A stretch of 64,000 bases of DNA from Rhodocollybia butyracea (taxonomy: Eukaryota > Basidiomycota > Agaricomycetes > Agaricales > Omphalotaceae): NCBI GenBank assembly GCA_015501585.1, contig JADNRY010000293.1, forward strand, positions 1 to 64,000, written 5' to 3'. Positions 33,797 to 44,269 of this stretch are shown here, in pieces; positions within the stretch are counted from its first letter, which is position 1, and each line of letters begins with the position of its first letter. The notes under the pieces are model-generated. The model saw only the letters and a list, made by a program, of their open reading frames with translations. It was not told the DNA's origin and did not search any database. Both the position numbers and the translations under genes were made by a program.

Positions 33797-35651
33797 ATCA
33801 CTAGCAGGTACTAAGAGGACTGCTGACAGTGATCTAACACCTGCACCTCGCTTCAGAAGGGGTTATTTATGGTCTTCTTCATCTCATTCATCTCATATCA
33901 CTCCTCCCAGTATCTCTTCTACTTATTCTGCACCTCCTTTGCCTTCACCTCCTCTACATCTCTTGAACAATCCTCAGATCCAATCAACTCTTAAAGCTAT
34001 GGCTCCTTACATTAAAGTAGAGACTCCTTTCAATGTGGACCGCTTAGAGCTCTTGCTCTCATCCCATCCCAATCAGCCATTTGTAGCCTCTGTTATGCGC
34101 TCCCTTAGAGAGGGATTCTGGCCTTTCTATGATGCTGAATGGGCAGAAGAGTCTAAACAAAGGATTGAGAACTATGTCACTGAGCCAGATGATTTTACTG
34201 CACTCAGAGCTCACAGAGATCAGGAAGTTACAGCTGGGAGATGGTCTGAAGCACTACCAGAGGACTTTGTTCTCTTACCTGGTATGAAGGTCTCCCCAAT
34301 GTTTGTAGTCTGGCAGAAGGGAAAACCTCGAGTTGTTATGGACCAGACTAGCTCTGGTCTGAATGACAACATTCCAAAAGCTGAGGGGAAGGTCAAGTAT
34401 GATGATATGCACACTTTTGGTCAGGTTCTCAATGATGTGCTGAAGGAGCATCCAACTGAAGAACTGATCCTGTTTAAAAGTGATGTTGCTAAGGCATTCC
34501 TCAATCTGCCTGGCCACCCACTTTGGCAACTCTGTCAGGTGGTCACTGTAGATGGCAGATATCACATTGTGCGCCGCTTGGTGTTTGGCACTAGAACATC
34601 ACCTAGGTGCTGGTGCAGTTTATCTGCTCTTCTCTGTTGGTTTGGATCTGTCAAGTTGGGGATTGTTGGACTTCATGTGTACATGGATGACTTCTTTGGA
34701 TGGGATTTTAAGCGAAATCTAGTCCTATTCCATGGCCAACTCCGCCCTAAGAGACAGGTCCAACTACTAGTCTTCTGGGACACCATTCTGTGTCCTTATG
34801 AAGACAAGAAGCAAGAATCTGGAGCTACACTTAAGATTATTGGGTTCTGGGTGGACATTCTAAAGGGATCCATTTCGCTCTCAGCAGAGTCTATTCAGAT
34901 TCTAGTCTCAGACATCACACAGTTCCTTGCTTCTCCAGAAAGGAAAGCTGCTCTGAGAGATTGGCAAAGACTTGCTGGCTCTCTCAACTGGTCTTTGAAT
35001 GTTCTACCTTGGGCAAGGCCTGCTCTCAGTGAGATGTACCGCAAAATGAGTGGTAAATCACTCCAGTTTCGCTCCATTCCTATCAATGGTGAAGTTATGA
35101 GGGATCTGACTTGGTTTTCTGAACTACTCCAGTCAGCTATTGGCATTAGATTTGTTGATTCACAGGCATGGCAGGACTCTGAAGCAGACTTTGTGGGTTG
35201 GACTGATGCTAGTAACACTGGCCTTTCCTATGTCTATGCAGGAAATGGCTTCTGTTACAAAGTCTCTTCAGCTGAAGGCAAGCCCAAAGTTGACATCTTT
35301 TTCAGAGAACTGTTGTCTATCTTATGCCTTATCCATCACATTGCTCACAAACCAACTCCACCTCACCATATTCTCATTCATACTGATAGCCTCGACTCTG
35401 TAGAGGTTCTCAACTCACTCTCAGCAAGAGAATCATCTCACAACTCCATTCTTCTTGCTATTGCTGCTATTGTGCTCAAAACTGGGATAGATATTCGAGT
35501 TAGACACATTGCTGGCAAGTCCAACATCAGAGCAGACTTGTTGTCTCGCTTTTTGCTTGATGATTACAAGCTCCAATTCCCTGCAGATCGTGTCCGCCTT
35601 TTTGAGCCCCCTAGAGAGCTACTGCCGGCACGATGGAGAGAGTCCTTTTAG
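33615..35651 (+). CDS. DIRS reverse transcriptase-RNase H
   Basis: The frame enters from within gag; the start given (ATG at 33615) is one candidate and frameshifting from gag is another. RT motifs: KPRVVMDQTSSGLND, the palm aspartate in FKSDVAKAFLNLPGHP, RRLVFGTRTSPRCW, and YMDD at 34680-34691. RNase H follows with GWTDASNTG (about 35200), a Glu in FFREL, HTDSLDS and GKSNIRADLLSR. These motifs place it in the DIRS branch of LTR-type RTs. It makes cDNA from the element RNA. The stop overlaps the recombinase start by 19 nt. Confidence 0.9.
   Translation: MIHLVSCGMKIGAQILVAITGNMVIAVSVVKPTEPLTVNHATQSSLKDVEIRVETALKGPRSLAGTKRTADSDLTPAPRFRRGYLWSSSSHSSHITPPSISSTYSAPPLPSPPLHLLNNPQIQSTLKAMAPYIKVETPFNVDRLELLLSSHPNQPFVASVMRSLREGFWPFYDAEWAEESKQRIENYVTEPDDFTALRAHRDQEVTAGRWSEALPEDFVLLPGMKVSPMFVVWQKGKPRVVMDQTSSGLNDNIPKAEGKVKYDDMHTFGQVLNDVLKEHPTEELILFKSDVAKAFLNLPGHPLWQLCQVVTVDGRYHIVRRLVFGTRTSPRCWCSLSALLCWFGSVKLGIVGLHVYMDDFFGWDFKRNLVLFHGQLRPKRQVQLLVFWDTILCPYEDKKQESGATLKIIGFWVDILKGSISLSAESIQILVSDITQFLASPERKAALRDWQRLAGSLNWSLNVLPWARPALSEMYRKMSGKSLQFRSIPINGEVMRDLTWFSELLQSAIGIRFVDSQAWQDSEADFVGWTDASNTGLSYVYAGNGFCYKVSSAEGKPKVDIFFRELLSILCLIHHIAHKPTPPHHILIHTDSLDSVEVLNSLSARESSHNSILLAIAAIVLKTGIDIRVRHIAGKSNIRADLLSRFLLDDYKLQFPADRVRLFEPPRELLPARWRESF
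34680..34691 (+). other. RT catalytic YMDD motif
   Basis: Codons TAC ATG GAT GAC within LHVYMDDFFGWD. Intact in D1 and D2, kept in D3 and D4. Confidence 0.9.
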
Positions 35652-36643
35652 AGGCCCTGGGTGAGCAGAGTCGCCGGAATGGCCGCTCTGTTCGCCCCCC
35701 AATGGACATGAACAAGTTGGATGCTCTTGTTCTGTTCCTCCAATCTCATGCCATTGAACAATCAACTAAGAACAACTATTCTACAGGTGCTAAGGACTAT
35801 ATTCGCTTCTGCACCTCTCATAACCTCTCTCTGGACCCTACACCAACCACACTATCTCGTTACATTGCCTACACTTCCAAACACATTGCCTCTGGGCCTA
35901 AATATCTCACTGGAGCAAGACATTACTTGAAACAGCTCTATCCTCACTTTGATGAATCCAGATCTGACCCTTTAGTTCAAGCTACTATTAGAGGGTCTAA
36001 GAAGGTCAGAGCTGACCCAGTGAAGCGAAAACCTCCTCTTAGAACCTCTCATATCATGCAATTCTATGAAAGGAGACATCTTTCTTACAACCATCTTCTG
36101 TTTGCAACTCTGATGAGTTGTGCCTTCTATGGGTGTCACAGAATTGGAGAACTCACTATTCCTAATCAGAAATCACTGTTTGACTGGAGGAAGATTATCA
36201 AGAGAGCTTCACTCAAGCTTGAGTCCATGCAAGCTGGCTATCATCTTCCATATCACAAGGGTGATCCTTTCTATCAAGGAACTGAGATTCTCTTCTGTAC
36301 TCAGACACTTGCTAATCCTGGCTCTCTTCTGAGAGAGTACACCACTGCCAGAGACAAGCTTCATGGAGCTAGGCCTGCTCTGTTCATTTGTGAAGATGGA
36401 TCTCTTCCAACCAGAGCTTGGTTTGAATCCATGTTCTATGCTGTGGTTAGCAAAGAGTTTGGAGGACATTCAGCTAGAGCTGGAGGCGCCACTTACTACT
36501 CTGGACTTGGTCTTGATGAGTCCATTATCATGGCTCTGGGTAGGTGGTCTTCCACAGCATGGAAGATATACATCAGGGATAATCCTGCTGTTCGTGCTGA
36601 GCTGCAGCTAGCAGCTATTAGACTTCGTCAAACACACCTTTAA
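35633..36643 (+). CDS. DIRS tyrosine recombinase
   Basis: 336 aa. An N-terminal core-binding helical domain (residues 30-110) precedes the catalytic domain. Catalytic residues seen: Arg170 (CHRIGELT), His279 and Arg282 (GGHSARAGG), Trp305 in the second His position (GRWSS) and Tyr313 (WKIYIRD). This set is that of tyrosine recombinases of DIRS and Crypton elements, which insert circular DNA without target duplication; the TSD-less unit at 29008-30318 fits. The start overlaps the pol stop. The complete set of active-site residues makes D1 a candidate for activity. Confidence 0.93.
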   Translation: MERVLLEALGEQSRRNGRSVRPPMDMNKLDALVLFLQSHAIEQSTKNNYSTGAKDYIRFCTSHNLSLDPTPTTLSRYIAYTSKHIASGPKYLTGARHYLKQLYPHFDESRSDPLVQATIRGSKKVRADPVKRKPPLRTSHIMQFYERRHLSYNHLLFATLMSCAFYGCHRIGELTIPNQKSLFDWRKIIKRASLKLESMQAGYHLPYHKGDPFYQGTEILFCTQTLANPGSLLREYTTARDKLHGARPALFICEDGSLPTRAWFESMFYAVVSKEFGGHSARAGGATYYSGLGLDESIIMALGRWSSTAWKIYIRDNPAVRAELQLAAIRLRQTHL

Positions 36644-36711
36644 CACTCTTCTAGCGTCTCATTCACATCTCTTTCACCACCATCCACCCCTCAACAACAA
36701 TCCATAGCTTT

Positions 36712-36797
36712 ATAGCACTTCATGATCCGCTTAATTTATGGGCCTGGGGCCTGAGTTTTTGGCTAACTTATTCACTCCTGAGTGATGAAAGGCATAG
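36712..36797 (+). repeat. internal T segment (ICR-like), D1
   Basis: 86 bp identical to the outer end of the inverted terminal repeat (ends GAAAGGCATAG), placed right after the ORFs and directly before R. Position and size resemble the 88-bp internal complementary region of DIRS-1, which templates circle formation. Confidence 0.8.
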
Positions 36798-37658
36798 GTC
36801 GACATGAAGGCGGATTCCAAGGGTAGGGAGACTTTCTGAAGGCCTCTGCAAACAACAGATACCATCCAGGACTTGCAATGCACAATTCATCACTTTTCAG
36901 TGCACATGAATTCATTGCAAGTCCGGCGCGCCTCATCGCAGTACCGTGCGGACCTGCTATTACTGTCATAGGTACTCTATCATGTCCTTAACAAATCGCG
37001 AAAAGAATCGAAGCGCTACCTATCTTCGTTCTTCCGCGATTTCATTTTCGAAATCCTGCACTCTAACTTGGACTTTGCATTTCGAGTTTTTCAGCACATG
37101 ACCACCTCTGGTCAGCTGCCACTGTGGACAGATGATCAGCCAGTGTCCCTGTCGAGTTTCTAGTTCTATCAGGTGCCGGAGTTCCGAGCAGAGGCCTGTG
37201 AGAACATGATTAGAAATCTGACAAGGTCCTGTGCTTCTTTCCTTCCTTCCCCCACCATCAACTTCGCTTCTGGTGACTGGTAAGGACATCTGTCCACTCT
37301 ATACAGCTCTGATAGCTCAAACATCGCCTCACAGCACCTCCTTTTGACTGCACAGACTCTAGCTCTTGCTCACAGAGTCTCAGATCAAAGGAATTGGTGC
37401 GCTTTTTCACTGATCTATCTGATCTTTCACTGAACAGAGCCCACAACACATCCATAACAGATCTATACACATCTACAGCCTCTGAAGTCGACCTAGTTGT
37501 CAGATCTTGGATATCAGGGCTCTCAGTGCGCTTAGATCGATGTTTTTTTGCCTCTGTACTGTATACTGACTGATATCTGACTTAGATCTTGCTTGATCAA
37601 GTCGATTTTTCATCATACTCCTTGCTCCTACCTCACACATCTTCATATCAACCATTCC

Positions 37659-39373
37659 ATGTCCAAAACTCGAGCTGATTCCTCAGATCTTGATGAATTG
37701 GAAGATCATACCTATGATCCTGCATCCCAGGCCACTAGATCGCTTCATACCTCGTCTAGGACGCTTCCTAGCGCTAGATCGCGCCAATCTGGGCCTAATC
37801 CATCCACATCTCGCTCTAATCCAGTCCAGAATCGCTCCAATCTCTCTCAGATCCGCTCTGATCTTCCCCAAACTCGCTCTAAACAGCTCCAACCTTCACA
37901 AGTCACATCTGGTAGCTCATCCAACACTGCTAGCACTCAGATCGCTCAGATCGCCGCTTCACAGCCTTCTAAATCGCTCCAAGATCGTCTCACAGACCCT
38001 CCTGCCGCTTCTACATCCAATCCTCGCTCCCACCACCACTCTATGCCCTCTAAATCGCTTCTGGGGCGCATCACTGCCTCTCCTGCACCCTCAGATGCAG
38101 CTAGAGAAGCTGAAGCTGTTAGATCTGCTGCTGAAGCGATGCAAGCTGTCCTTGAACAGTTCAGGAATAGGGAAATCTCTGTCAAACAGGCATTCAGAGC
38201 ATTCCAAGATCATAGCAGACATGATCCTGCTGTGGTCAGTGACTATGTGGACCAGATGCAGCAGATACAGAGGGATGAAATCGAGTTTACTAGGCAAAGA
38301 AAGGCTGCTGCTAAAGGTAAACAGAGGCAACAGGCCTCTCCAGAGCGAGTTTCTGCTATTCAAGCTGCTCAGGCAGCAGCATTTGCTGTTATGGAGTCTG
38401 AACTTGCTGAGAATGAAGCCCTGCTTGCTGCTGTCAATGCAGATGAGATTGAGAATGAACAACCAGAGGCTGGTACTGTTCAAGCTGTGGCTCCATCCTT
38501 TGCCCAGCCTATTGCTTCTTCTACTTCCAAGGTGCCTTCTGGCCTTCCAGTTTCGCTTCTGGAAGCTGCTCCTCACCTTGCAGAACTTACTACTACATCT
38601 CCTATGCCCTCTCATGTACAGAGCACCTGGGATCTTCGCCTCCAGTTCACTCTGGACAGCAATGTGGATGCTACACTTAGTCTCCTCTCAGCTCAGATGT
38701 TTGCTGAGCCACTCCCTCAGTCCCTACTTCGCCTTATCATCAAGGACAAGTATGTGGACTTTGAGAAGATCCATGCTGCAGTCACTGGATTCAGTTTCCT
38801 CTATGATGATAGCAAGGACTTTGGTACAGAGTTTAAGCTGGTTAGGAAAGAGCAGTCTATTAAGAGCCTCCCAGTCACTACTGAGTCACAGTGGCTTCGA
38901 GTTTTTGAGGCTTGGCTTGTTCCTCTGCTCAAGATCTATCCTAACAGGCAGAGTGAGCTTATTGCCTATAAAGCTCAGATTCAAGAGCTGTTCAGAGTTA
39001 CTCCCAATGATCCATCTATGGCCATCAGGGTGGATAGAGAGGCTCGCCAAAAGGCTCCAATACACCCTTTGATCTTGGGAACTCTGAGAGCCTTAGGCTC
39101 ATTGTCCTCAAGGAGATGCTTTCTACCACTTCTAAGAAGAGATCTGCTCCTTCTTCATCTTCTACCACTTCCAAATCGCCTTCTAAGCGCCATGATACAC
39201 CTTGTATCTTGTGGAATGAAGATAGGTGCTCAGATCCTTGTAGCAATAACAGGAAACATGGCTATTGCAGTGAGTGTGGTGAAGCCCACAGAGCCATTAA
39301 CAGTCAATCATGCTACTCAAAGCTCACTGAAAGACGTCGAAATCAGAGTAGAAACCGCCCTCAAAGGTCCTAG
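37659..39373 (+). pseudogene. D2 gag, frameshifted
   Basis: Same as D1 gag up to about residue 465, where one C is missing at about 39056 (AAGGCTCC instead of AAGGCCTCC). Translation then runs into the pol frame. The Cys/His cluster is in the original frame further on (39116-39373). Confidence 0.88.
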
Positions 39374-41243
39374 ATCACTAGCAGGTACTAAGAGGACTGC
39401 TGACAGTGATCTAACACCTGCACCTCGCTTCAGAAGGGTTATTTATGGTCTTCTTCATCTCATTCATCTCATATCACTCCTCCCAGTATCTCTTCTACTT
39501 ATTCTGCACCTCCTTTGCCTTCACCTCCTCTACATCTCTTGAACAATCCTCAGATCCAATCAACTCTTAAAGCTATGGCTCCTTACATTAAAGTAGAGAC
39601 TCCTTTCAATGTGGACCGCTTAGAGCTCTTGCTCTCATCCCATCCCAATCAGCCATTTGTAGCCTCTGTTATGCGCTCCCTTAGAGAGGGATTCTGGCCT
39701 TTCTATGATGCTGAATGGGCAGAAGAGTCTAAACAAAGGATTGAGAACTATGTCACTGAGCCAGATGATTTTACTGCACTCAGAGCTCACAGAGATCAGG
39801 AAGTTACAGCTGGGAGATGGTCTGAAGCACTACCAGAGGACTTTGTTCTCTTACCTGGTATGAAGGTCTCCCCAATGTTTGTAGTCTGGCAGAAGGGAAA
39901 ACCTCGAGTTGTTATGGACCAGACTAGCTCTGGTCTGAATGATAACATTCCAAAAGCTGAGGGGAAGGTCAAGTATGATGATATGCACACTTTTGGTCAG
40001 GTTCTCAATGATGTGCTGAAGGAGCATCCAACTGAAGAACTGATCCTGTTTAAGAGTGATGTTGCTAAGGCATTCCTCAATCTGCCTGGCCACCCACTTT
40101 GGCAACTCTGTCAGGTGGTCACTGTAGATGGCAGATATCACATTGTGCGCCGCTTGGTGTTTGGCACTAGAACATCACCTAGGTGCTGGTGCAGTTTATC
40201 TGCTCTTCTCTGTTGGTTTGGATCTGTCAAGTTGGGGATTGTTGGACTTCATGTGTACATGGATGACTTCTTTGGATGGGATTTTAAGCGAAATCTAGTC
40301 CTATTCCATGGCCAACTCCGCCCTAAGAGACAGGTTCAATTACTAGTCTTCTGGGACACCATTCTGTGTCCTTATGAAGACAAGAAGCAAGAATCTGGAG
40401 CTACACTTAAGATTATTGGGTTCTGGGTGGACATTCTAAAGGGATCCATTTCGCTCTCAGCAGAGTCCATTCAGATTTTAGTCTCAGACATCACACAGTT
40501 CCTTGCTTCCCCAGAAAGGAAAGCTGCTCTGAGAGATTGGCAAAGACTTGCTGGCTCTCTGAACTGGTCTTTGAATGTTCTACCTTGGGCAAGGCCTGCT
40601 CTCAGTGAGATGTACCGCAAAATGAGTGGTAAATCACTCCAGTTTCGCTCCATTCCTATTAATGGTGAAGTTATGAGGGATCTGACTTGGTTTTCTGAAC
40701 TACTCCAGTCAGCTATTGGCATTAGATTTGTTGATTCACAGGCATGGCAGGACTCTGAAGCAGACTTTGTGGGTTGGACTGATGCTAGTAACACTGGCCT
40801 TTCCTATGTCTATGCAGGAAATGGCTTCTGTTACAAAGTCTCTTCAGCTGAAGGCAAGCCCAAAGTTGACATCTTTTTCAGAGAACTGTTGTCTATCTTA
40901 TGCCTTATCCATCACATTGCTCACAAACCAACTCCACCTCACCATATTCTCATTCATACTGATAGCCTCGACTCTGTAGAGGTTCTCAACTAACTCACTC
41001 TCAGCAAGAGAATCATCTCACAACTCCATTCTTCTTGCTATTGCTGCTATTGTGCTCAAAACTGGGATAGATATTCGAGTTAGACACATTGCTGGCAAGT
41101 CCAACATCAGAGCAGACTTGTTGTCTCGCTTTTTGCTTGATGATTACAAGCTCCAATTCCCTGCAGATCGTGTCCGCCTTTTTGAGCCCCTAGAGAGCTA
41201 CTGCCGGCACGATGGAGAGAGTCCTTTTAGAGGCCCTGGGTGA
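39192..41243 (+). pseudogene. D2 RT-RNase H, frameshifted
   Basis: Retains all RT motifs including YMDD. Compared with D1, a G is lost near 39437, four bases (TAAC) are added near 40992 giving an immediate stop within RNase H, and a C is lost near 41190. RNase H would therefore be truncated after HTDSLDSVEVLN. Confidence 0.88.
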
Positions 41244-42024
41244 GCAGAGTCGCCGGAATGGCCGCTCTGTTCGCCCCCCAATGGACATGAACAAGTTGGA
41301 TGCTCTTGTTCTGTTCCTCCAATCTCATGCCATTGAACAATCAACTAAGAACAACTATTCTACAGGTGCTAAGGACTATATTCGCTTCTGCACCTCTCAT
41401 AACCTCTCTCTGGACCCTACACCAACCACACTATCTCGTTACATTGCCTACACTTCCAAACACATTGCCTCTGGGCCTAAATATCTCACTGGAGCAAGAC
41501 ATTACTTGAAACAGCTCTATCCTCACTTTGATGAATCCAGATCTGACCCTTTAGTTCAAGCTACTATTAGAGGGTCTAAGAAGGTCAGAGCTGACCCAGT
41601 GAAGCGAAAACCTCCTCTTAGAACCTCTCATATCATGCAATTCTATGAAAGGAGACATCTTTCTTACAACCATCTTCTGTTTGCAACTCTGATGAGTTGT
41701 GCCTTCTATGGGTGTCACAGAATTGGAGAACTCACTATTCCTAATCAGAAATCACTGTTTGACTGGAGGAAGATTATCAAGAGAGCTTCACTCAAGCTTG
41801 AGTCCATGCAAGCTGGCTATCATCTTCCATATCACAAGGGTGATCCTTTCTATCAAGGAACTGAGATTCTCTTCTGTACTCAGACACTTGCTAATCCTGG
41901 CTCTCTTCTGAGAGAGTACACCACTGCCAGAGACAAGCTTCATGGAGCTAGGCCTGCTCTGTTCATTTGTGAAGATAGATATACATCAGGGATAATCCTG
42001 CTGTTCGTGCTGAGCTGCAGCTAG
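41212..42024 (+). pseudogene. D2 tyrosine recombinase lacking the active site
   Basis: Identical to D1 for about 255 residues including Arg170, then about 165 bp (D1 about 36398-36562) are deleted between two GAAGAT copies. The deletion removes His279, Arg282, Trp305 and the region up to Tyr313, and shifts the frame to a short unrelated tail. Not functional. Confidence 0.92.
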
Positions 42025-42124
42025 CAGCTATTAGACTTCGTCAAACACACCTTTAACACTCTCCTAGCGTCTCATTCACATCTCTTTCACCACCATCCAC
42101 CCCTCAACAACAATCCATAGCTTT

Positions 42125-42210
42125 ATAGCACTTCATGATCCGCTTAATTTATGGGCCTGGGGCCTGAGTTTTTGGCTAACTTATTCACTCCTGAGTGATG
42201 AAAGGCATAG
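42125..42210 (+). repeat. internal T segment, D2
   Basis: Same 86 bp as 36712-36797; followed directly by the third R. Confidence 0.8.
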
Positions 42211-43244
42211 GTCGACATGAAGGCGGATTCCAAGGGTAGGGAGACTTTCTGAAGGCCTCTGCAAACAACAGATACCATCCAGGACTTGCAATGCACAATT
42301 CATCACTTTTCAGTGCACATGAATTCATTGCAAGTCCGGCGCGCCTCATCGCAGTACCGTGCGGACCTGCTATTACTGTCATAGGTACTCTATCATGTCC
42401 TTAACAAATCGCGAAAAGAATCGAAGCGCTACCTATCTTCGTTCTTCCGCGATTCCATTTTCGAAATCCAGCACTCTAACTTGGACTTTACATTTCGAGT
42501 TTTTCAGCACATGACCACCTCTGGTCAGCTGCCACTTTGGACAGATGATCAGCCAGTGTCCCTGTCGAGTTTCTAGTTCTATCAGGTGCCGGAGTTCCGA
42601 GCAGAGGCCTGTGAGAACATGATTAGAAATCTGACAAGGTCCTGTGCTTCTTTCCTTCCTTCCCCCACCATCAACTTCGCTTCTGGTGACTGGTAAGGAC
42701 ATCTGTCCACTCTATACAGCTCTGATAGCTCAAACATCGCCTCACAGCACCTCCTTTTGACTGCACAGACTCTAGCTCTTGCTCACAGAGTCTCAGATCA
42801 AAGGAATTGGTGCGCTTTTTCACTGATCTATCTGATCTTTCACTGAACAGAGCCCACAACACATCCATAACAGATCTATACACATCTACAGCCTCTGAAG
42901 TCGACCTAGTTGTCAGATCTTGGATATCAGGGCTCTCAGTGCGCTTAGATCGATGTTTTTTGCCTCTGTACTGTATACTGACTGATATCTGACTTAGATC
43001 TTGCTTGATCAAGTCGATTTTTCATCACCCTCCCTCCTCTCCCTCTTTCTATCTTGATGTAACTGTACAAACCAATGTATGTTTGTTTTGTGTTTTCTTT
43101 TTCAACTCTGTTTTGTAGTATGCATTCCTTTAGTTACTTACATGCATGTATTCAGTACATAGCACTTCATGATCCGCTTAATTTATGGGCCTGGGGCCTG
43201 AGTTTTTGGCTAACTTATTCACTCCTGAGTGATGAAAGGCATAG
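42211..43244 (+). repeat. right terminus of DIRS array: R-X-T with inverted repeat
   Basis: R (42211-43024), X (43025-43158) and T ending at 43244. Positions 42892-43244 are the right inverted terminal repeat, matching 30868-31220 in reverse over 353 bp. Right flank GCCAGGGG; no target duplication. Confidence 0.88.
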
Positions 43245-43327
43245 GCCAGGGGTAGGATAGGGTATGCCCTGGGAGGGATAGGATACCTTGTGGGAAAGGG
43301 GGGACCTCTTGGGAGGGGTATGGAACA
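43245..43327. other. short G-rich stretch with GGGTAGGATA-like repeats
   Basis: Variants of GGGATAGGATA and GGGTAGGATAGGGTA recur; no gene. Confidence 0.5.
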
Positions 43328-43793
43328 TGTTGAGTGTACATAGTGCTGTCACACATCGGCTTACCTAATGACCTTCCCACGACCATATTCCATCTCTAAA
43401 GTATATACTTTTATAGTAAAGTTTGATTACATTTTTCATATTCCTTCTAGTTCACTATTTTGCTTAGTTTACTTAGTTTTAGAGTTATTTCTTCAGTTTG
43501 AGTGGTGACTGTTGAAAATATCTATGCGCACACAATTGTGGACACCCATTTTCACGCCTCATGCATTTCAGTACAAATAAAACCAAACAACTGCCTATTC
43601 CTTACTTAGTTAGAAAGAGTTCAAATCAATATTCACATTTCTTTGATTCATTTCATTGTTTGGTGTCTATTGGAGTACTTGAGCAACTATAAGGCTATTA
43701 GTACAACACTATAGTCACTATACTGAGCATAACAACACTGTACTAAGACGGGTAGCACACTGCTTGGGTTAGCTGAAGGGCGCTCCAGTGTGT
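43328..43793 (+). repeat. copia LTR subtype B, 3' truncated
   Basis: TGTTGAGTG... through CCAGTGTGT, lacking the last 31 bp. It joins directly to the recombinase relic of the second DIRS family, so one side of the insertion was lost. Confidence 0.88.
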
Positions 43794-44269
43794 AAGGGTT
43801 TGAGTCTGTGAGGCGTTTCTCCTGTGAGTATGGTGTGGTCCAGGCATGCATGTGATCCACAGCTCGGACTCTGGGCCGGTAGGAACTTGGTGTGATTTTG
43901 TTACCTTTCTTTGCTTGTCTAGTAGCGAGAAGGGAAGGGAGGTGGTTAGGAGTAGTGGATAAGTTTGGTTGTGTGGCGAATGTTGGTCTTGGAAAAGGGA
44001 TGACCTTAAATTTGTTTGGTGCCAGCGGTAATGGGTTGGGTGCCATCACAGAGGAGTTGTACCGAGGAATGGCTGAAGAAACAAGCTGTGTTGTTTGTGT
44101 GCGTGAGTTACTAGTTCCGAAAGCTATGTCATGTCAGTGAAAGTAAAGGGTAAGTAAGTGGGATAGTCTGACCCAATGGTAAAGGAAGGGCGGTAAGTGT
44201 TGGGTAAAGGAGCGGGACTTTGAACAGGCGGCAGGCGTGGAACACCGCTGTTTGCGGTAAGTGTAAGCT

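Larger units (their letters stand above)
31220..36797 (+). mobile_element. DIRS-like retrotransposon D1, coding-intact
   Basis: R (31220-32034), gag, RT-RNase H, tyrosine recombinase and internal T segment (36712-36797), followed directly by the R of D2. All three ORFs are open. No methyltransferase domain was seen between RNase H and recombinase, unlike DIRS-1 of Dictyostelium. D1 and D2 form a head-to-tail dimer inside one pair of inverted repeats. Confidence 0.9.
36798..42210 (+). mobile_element. DIRS-like retrotransposon D2, defective
   Basis: Second unit of the tandem dimer, 5413 bp, nearly identical to D1 (5578 bp). R at 36798-37612 is shared between the units. The shorter length comes mainly from a 165-bp deletion in the recombinase. 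Confidence 0.9.

Noticed and set aside
36772..37470. Recurrent 60-130 aa antisense ORFs in repeat R (MTVIAGPHG..., MSLPVTRSEV..., MYRSVMDVLW...)
   Set aside because: They are open in all R copies only because the copies are young; they run against the leader, have no domain, and break in diverged copies.
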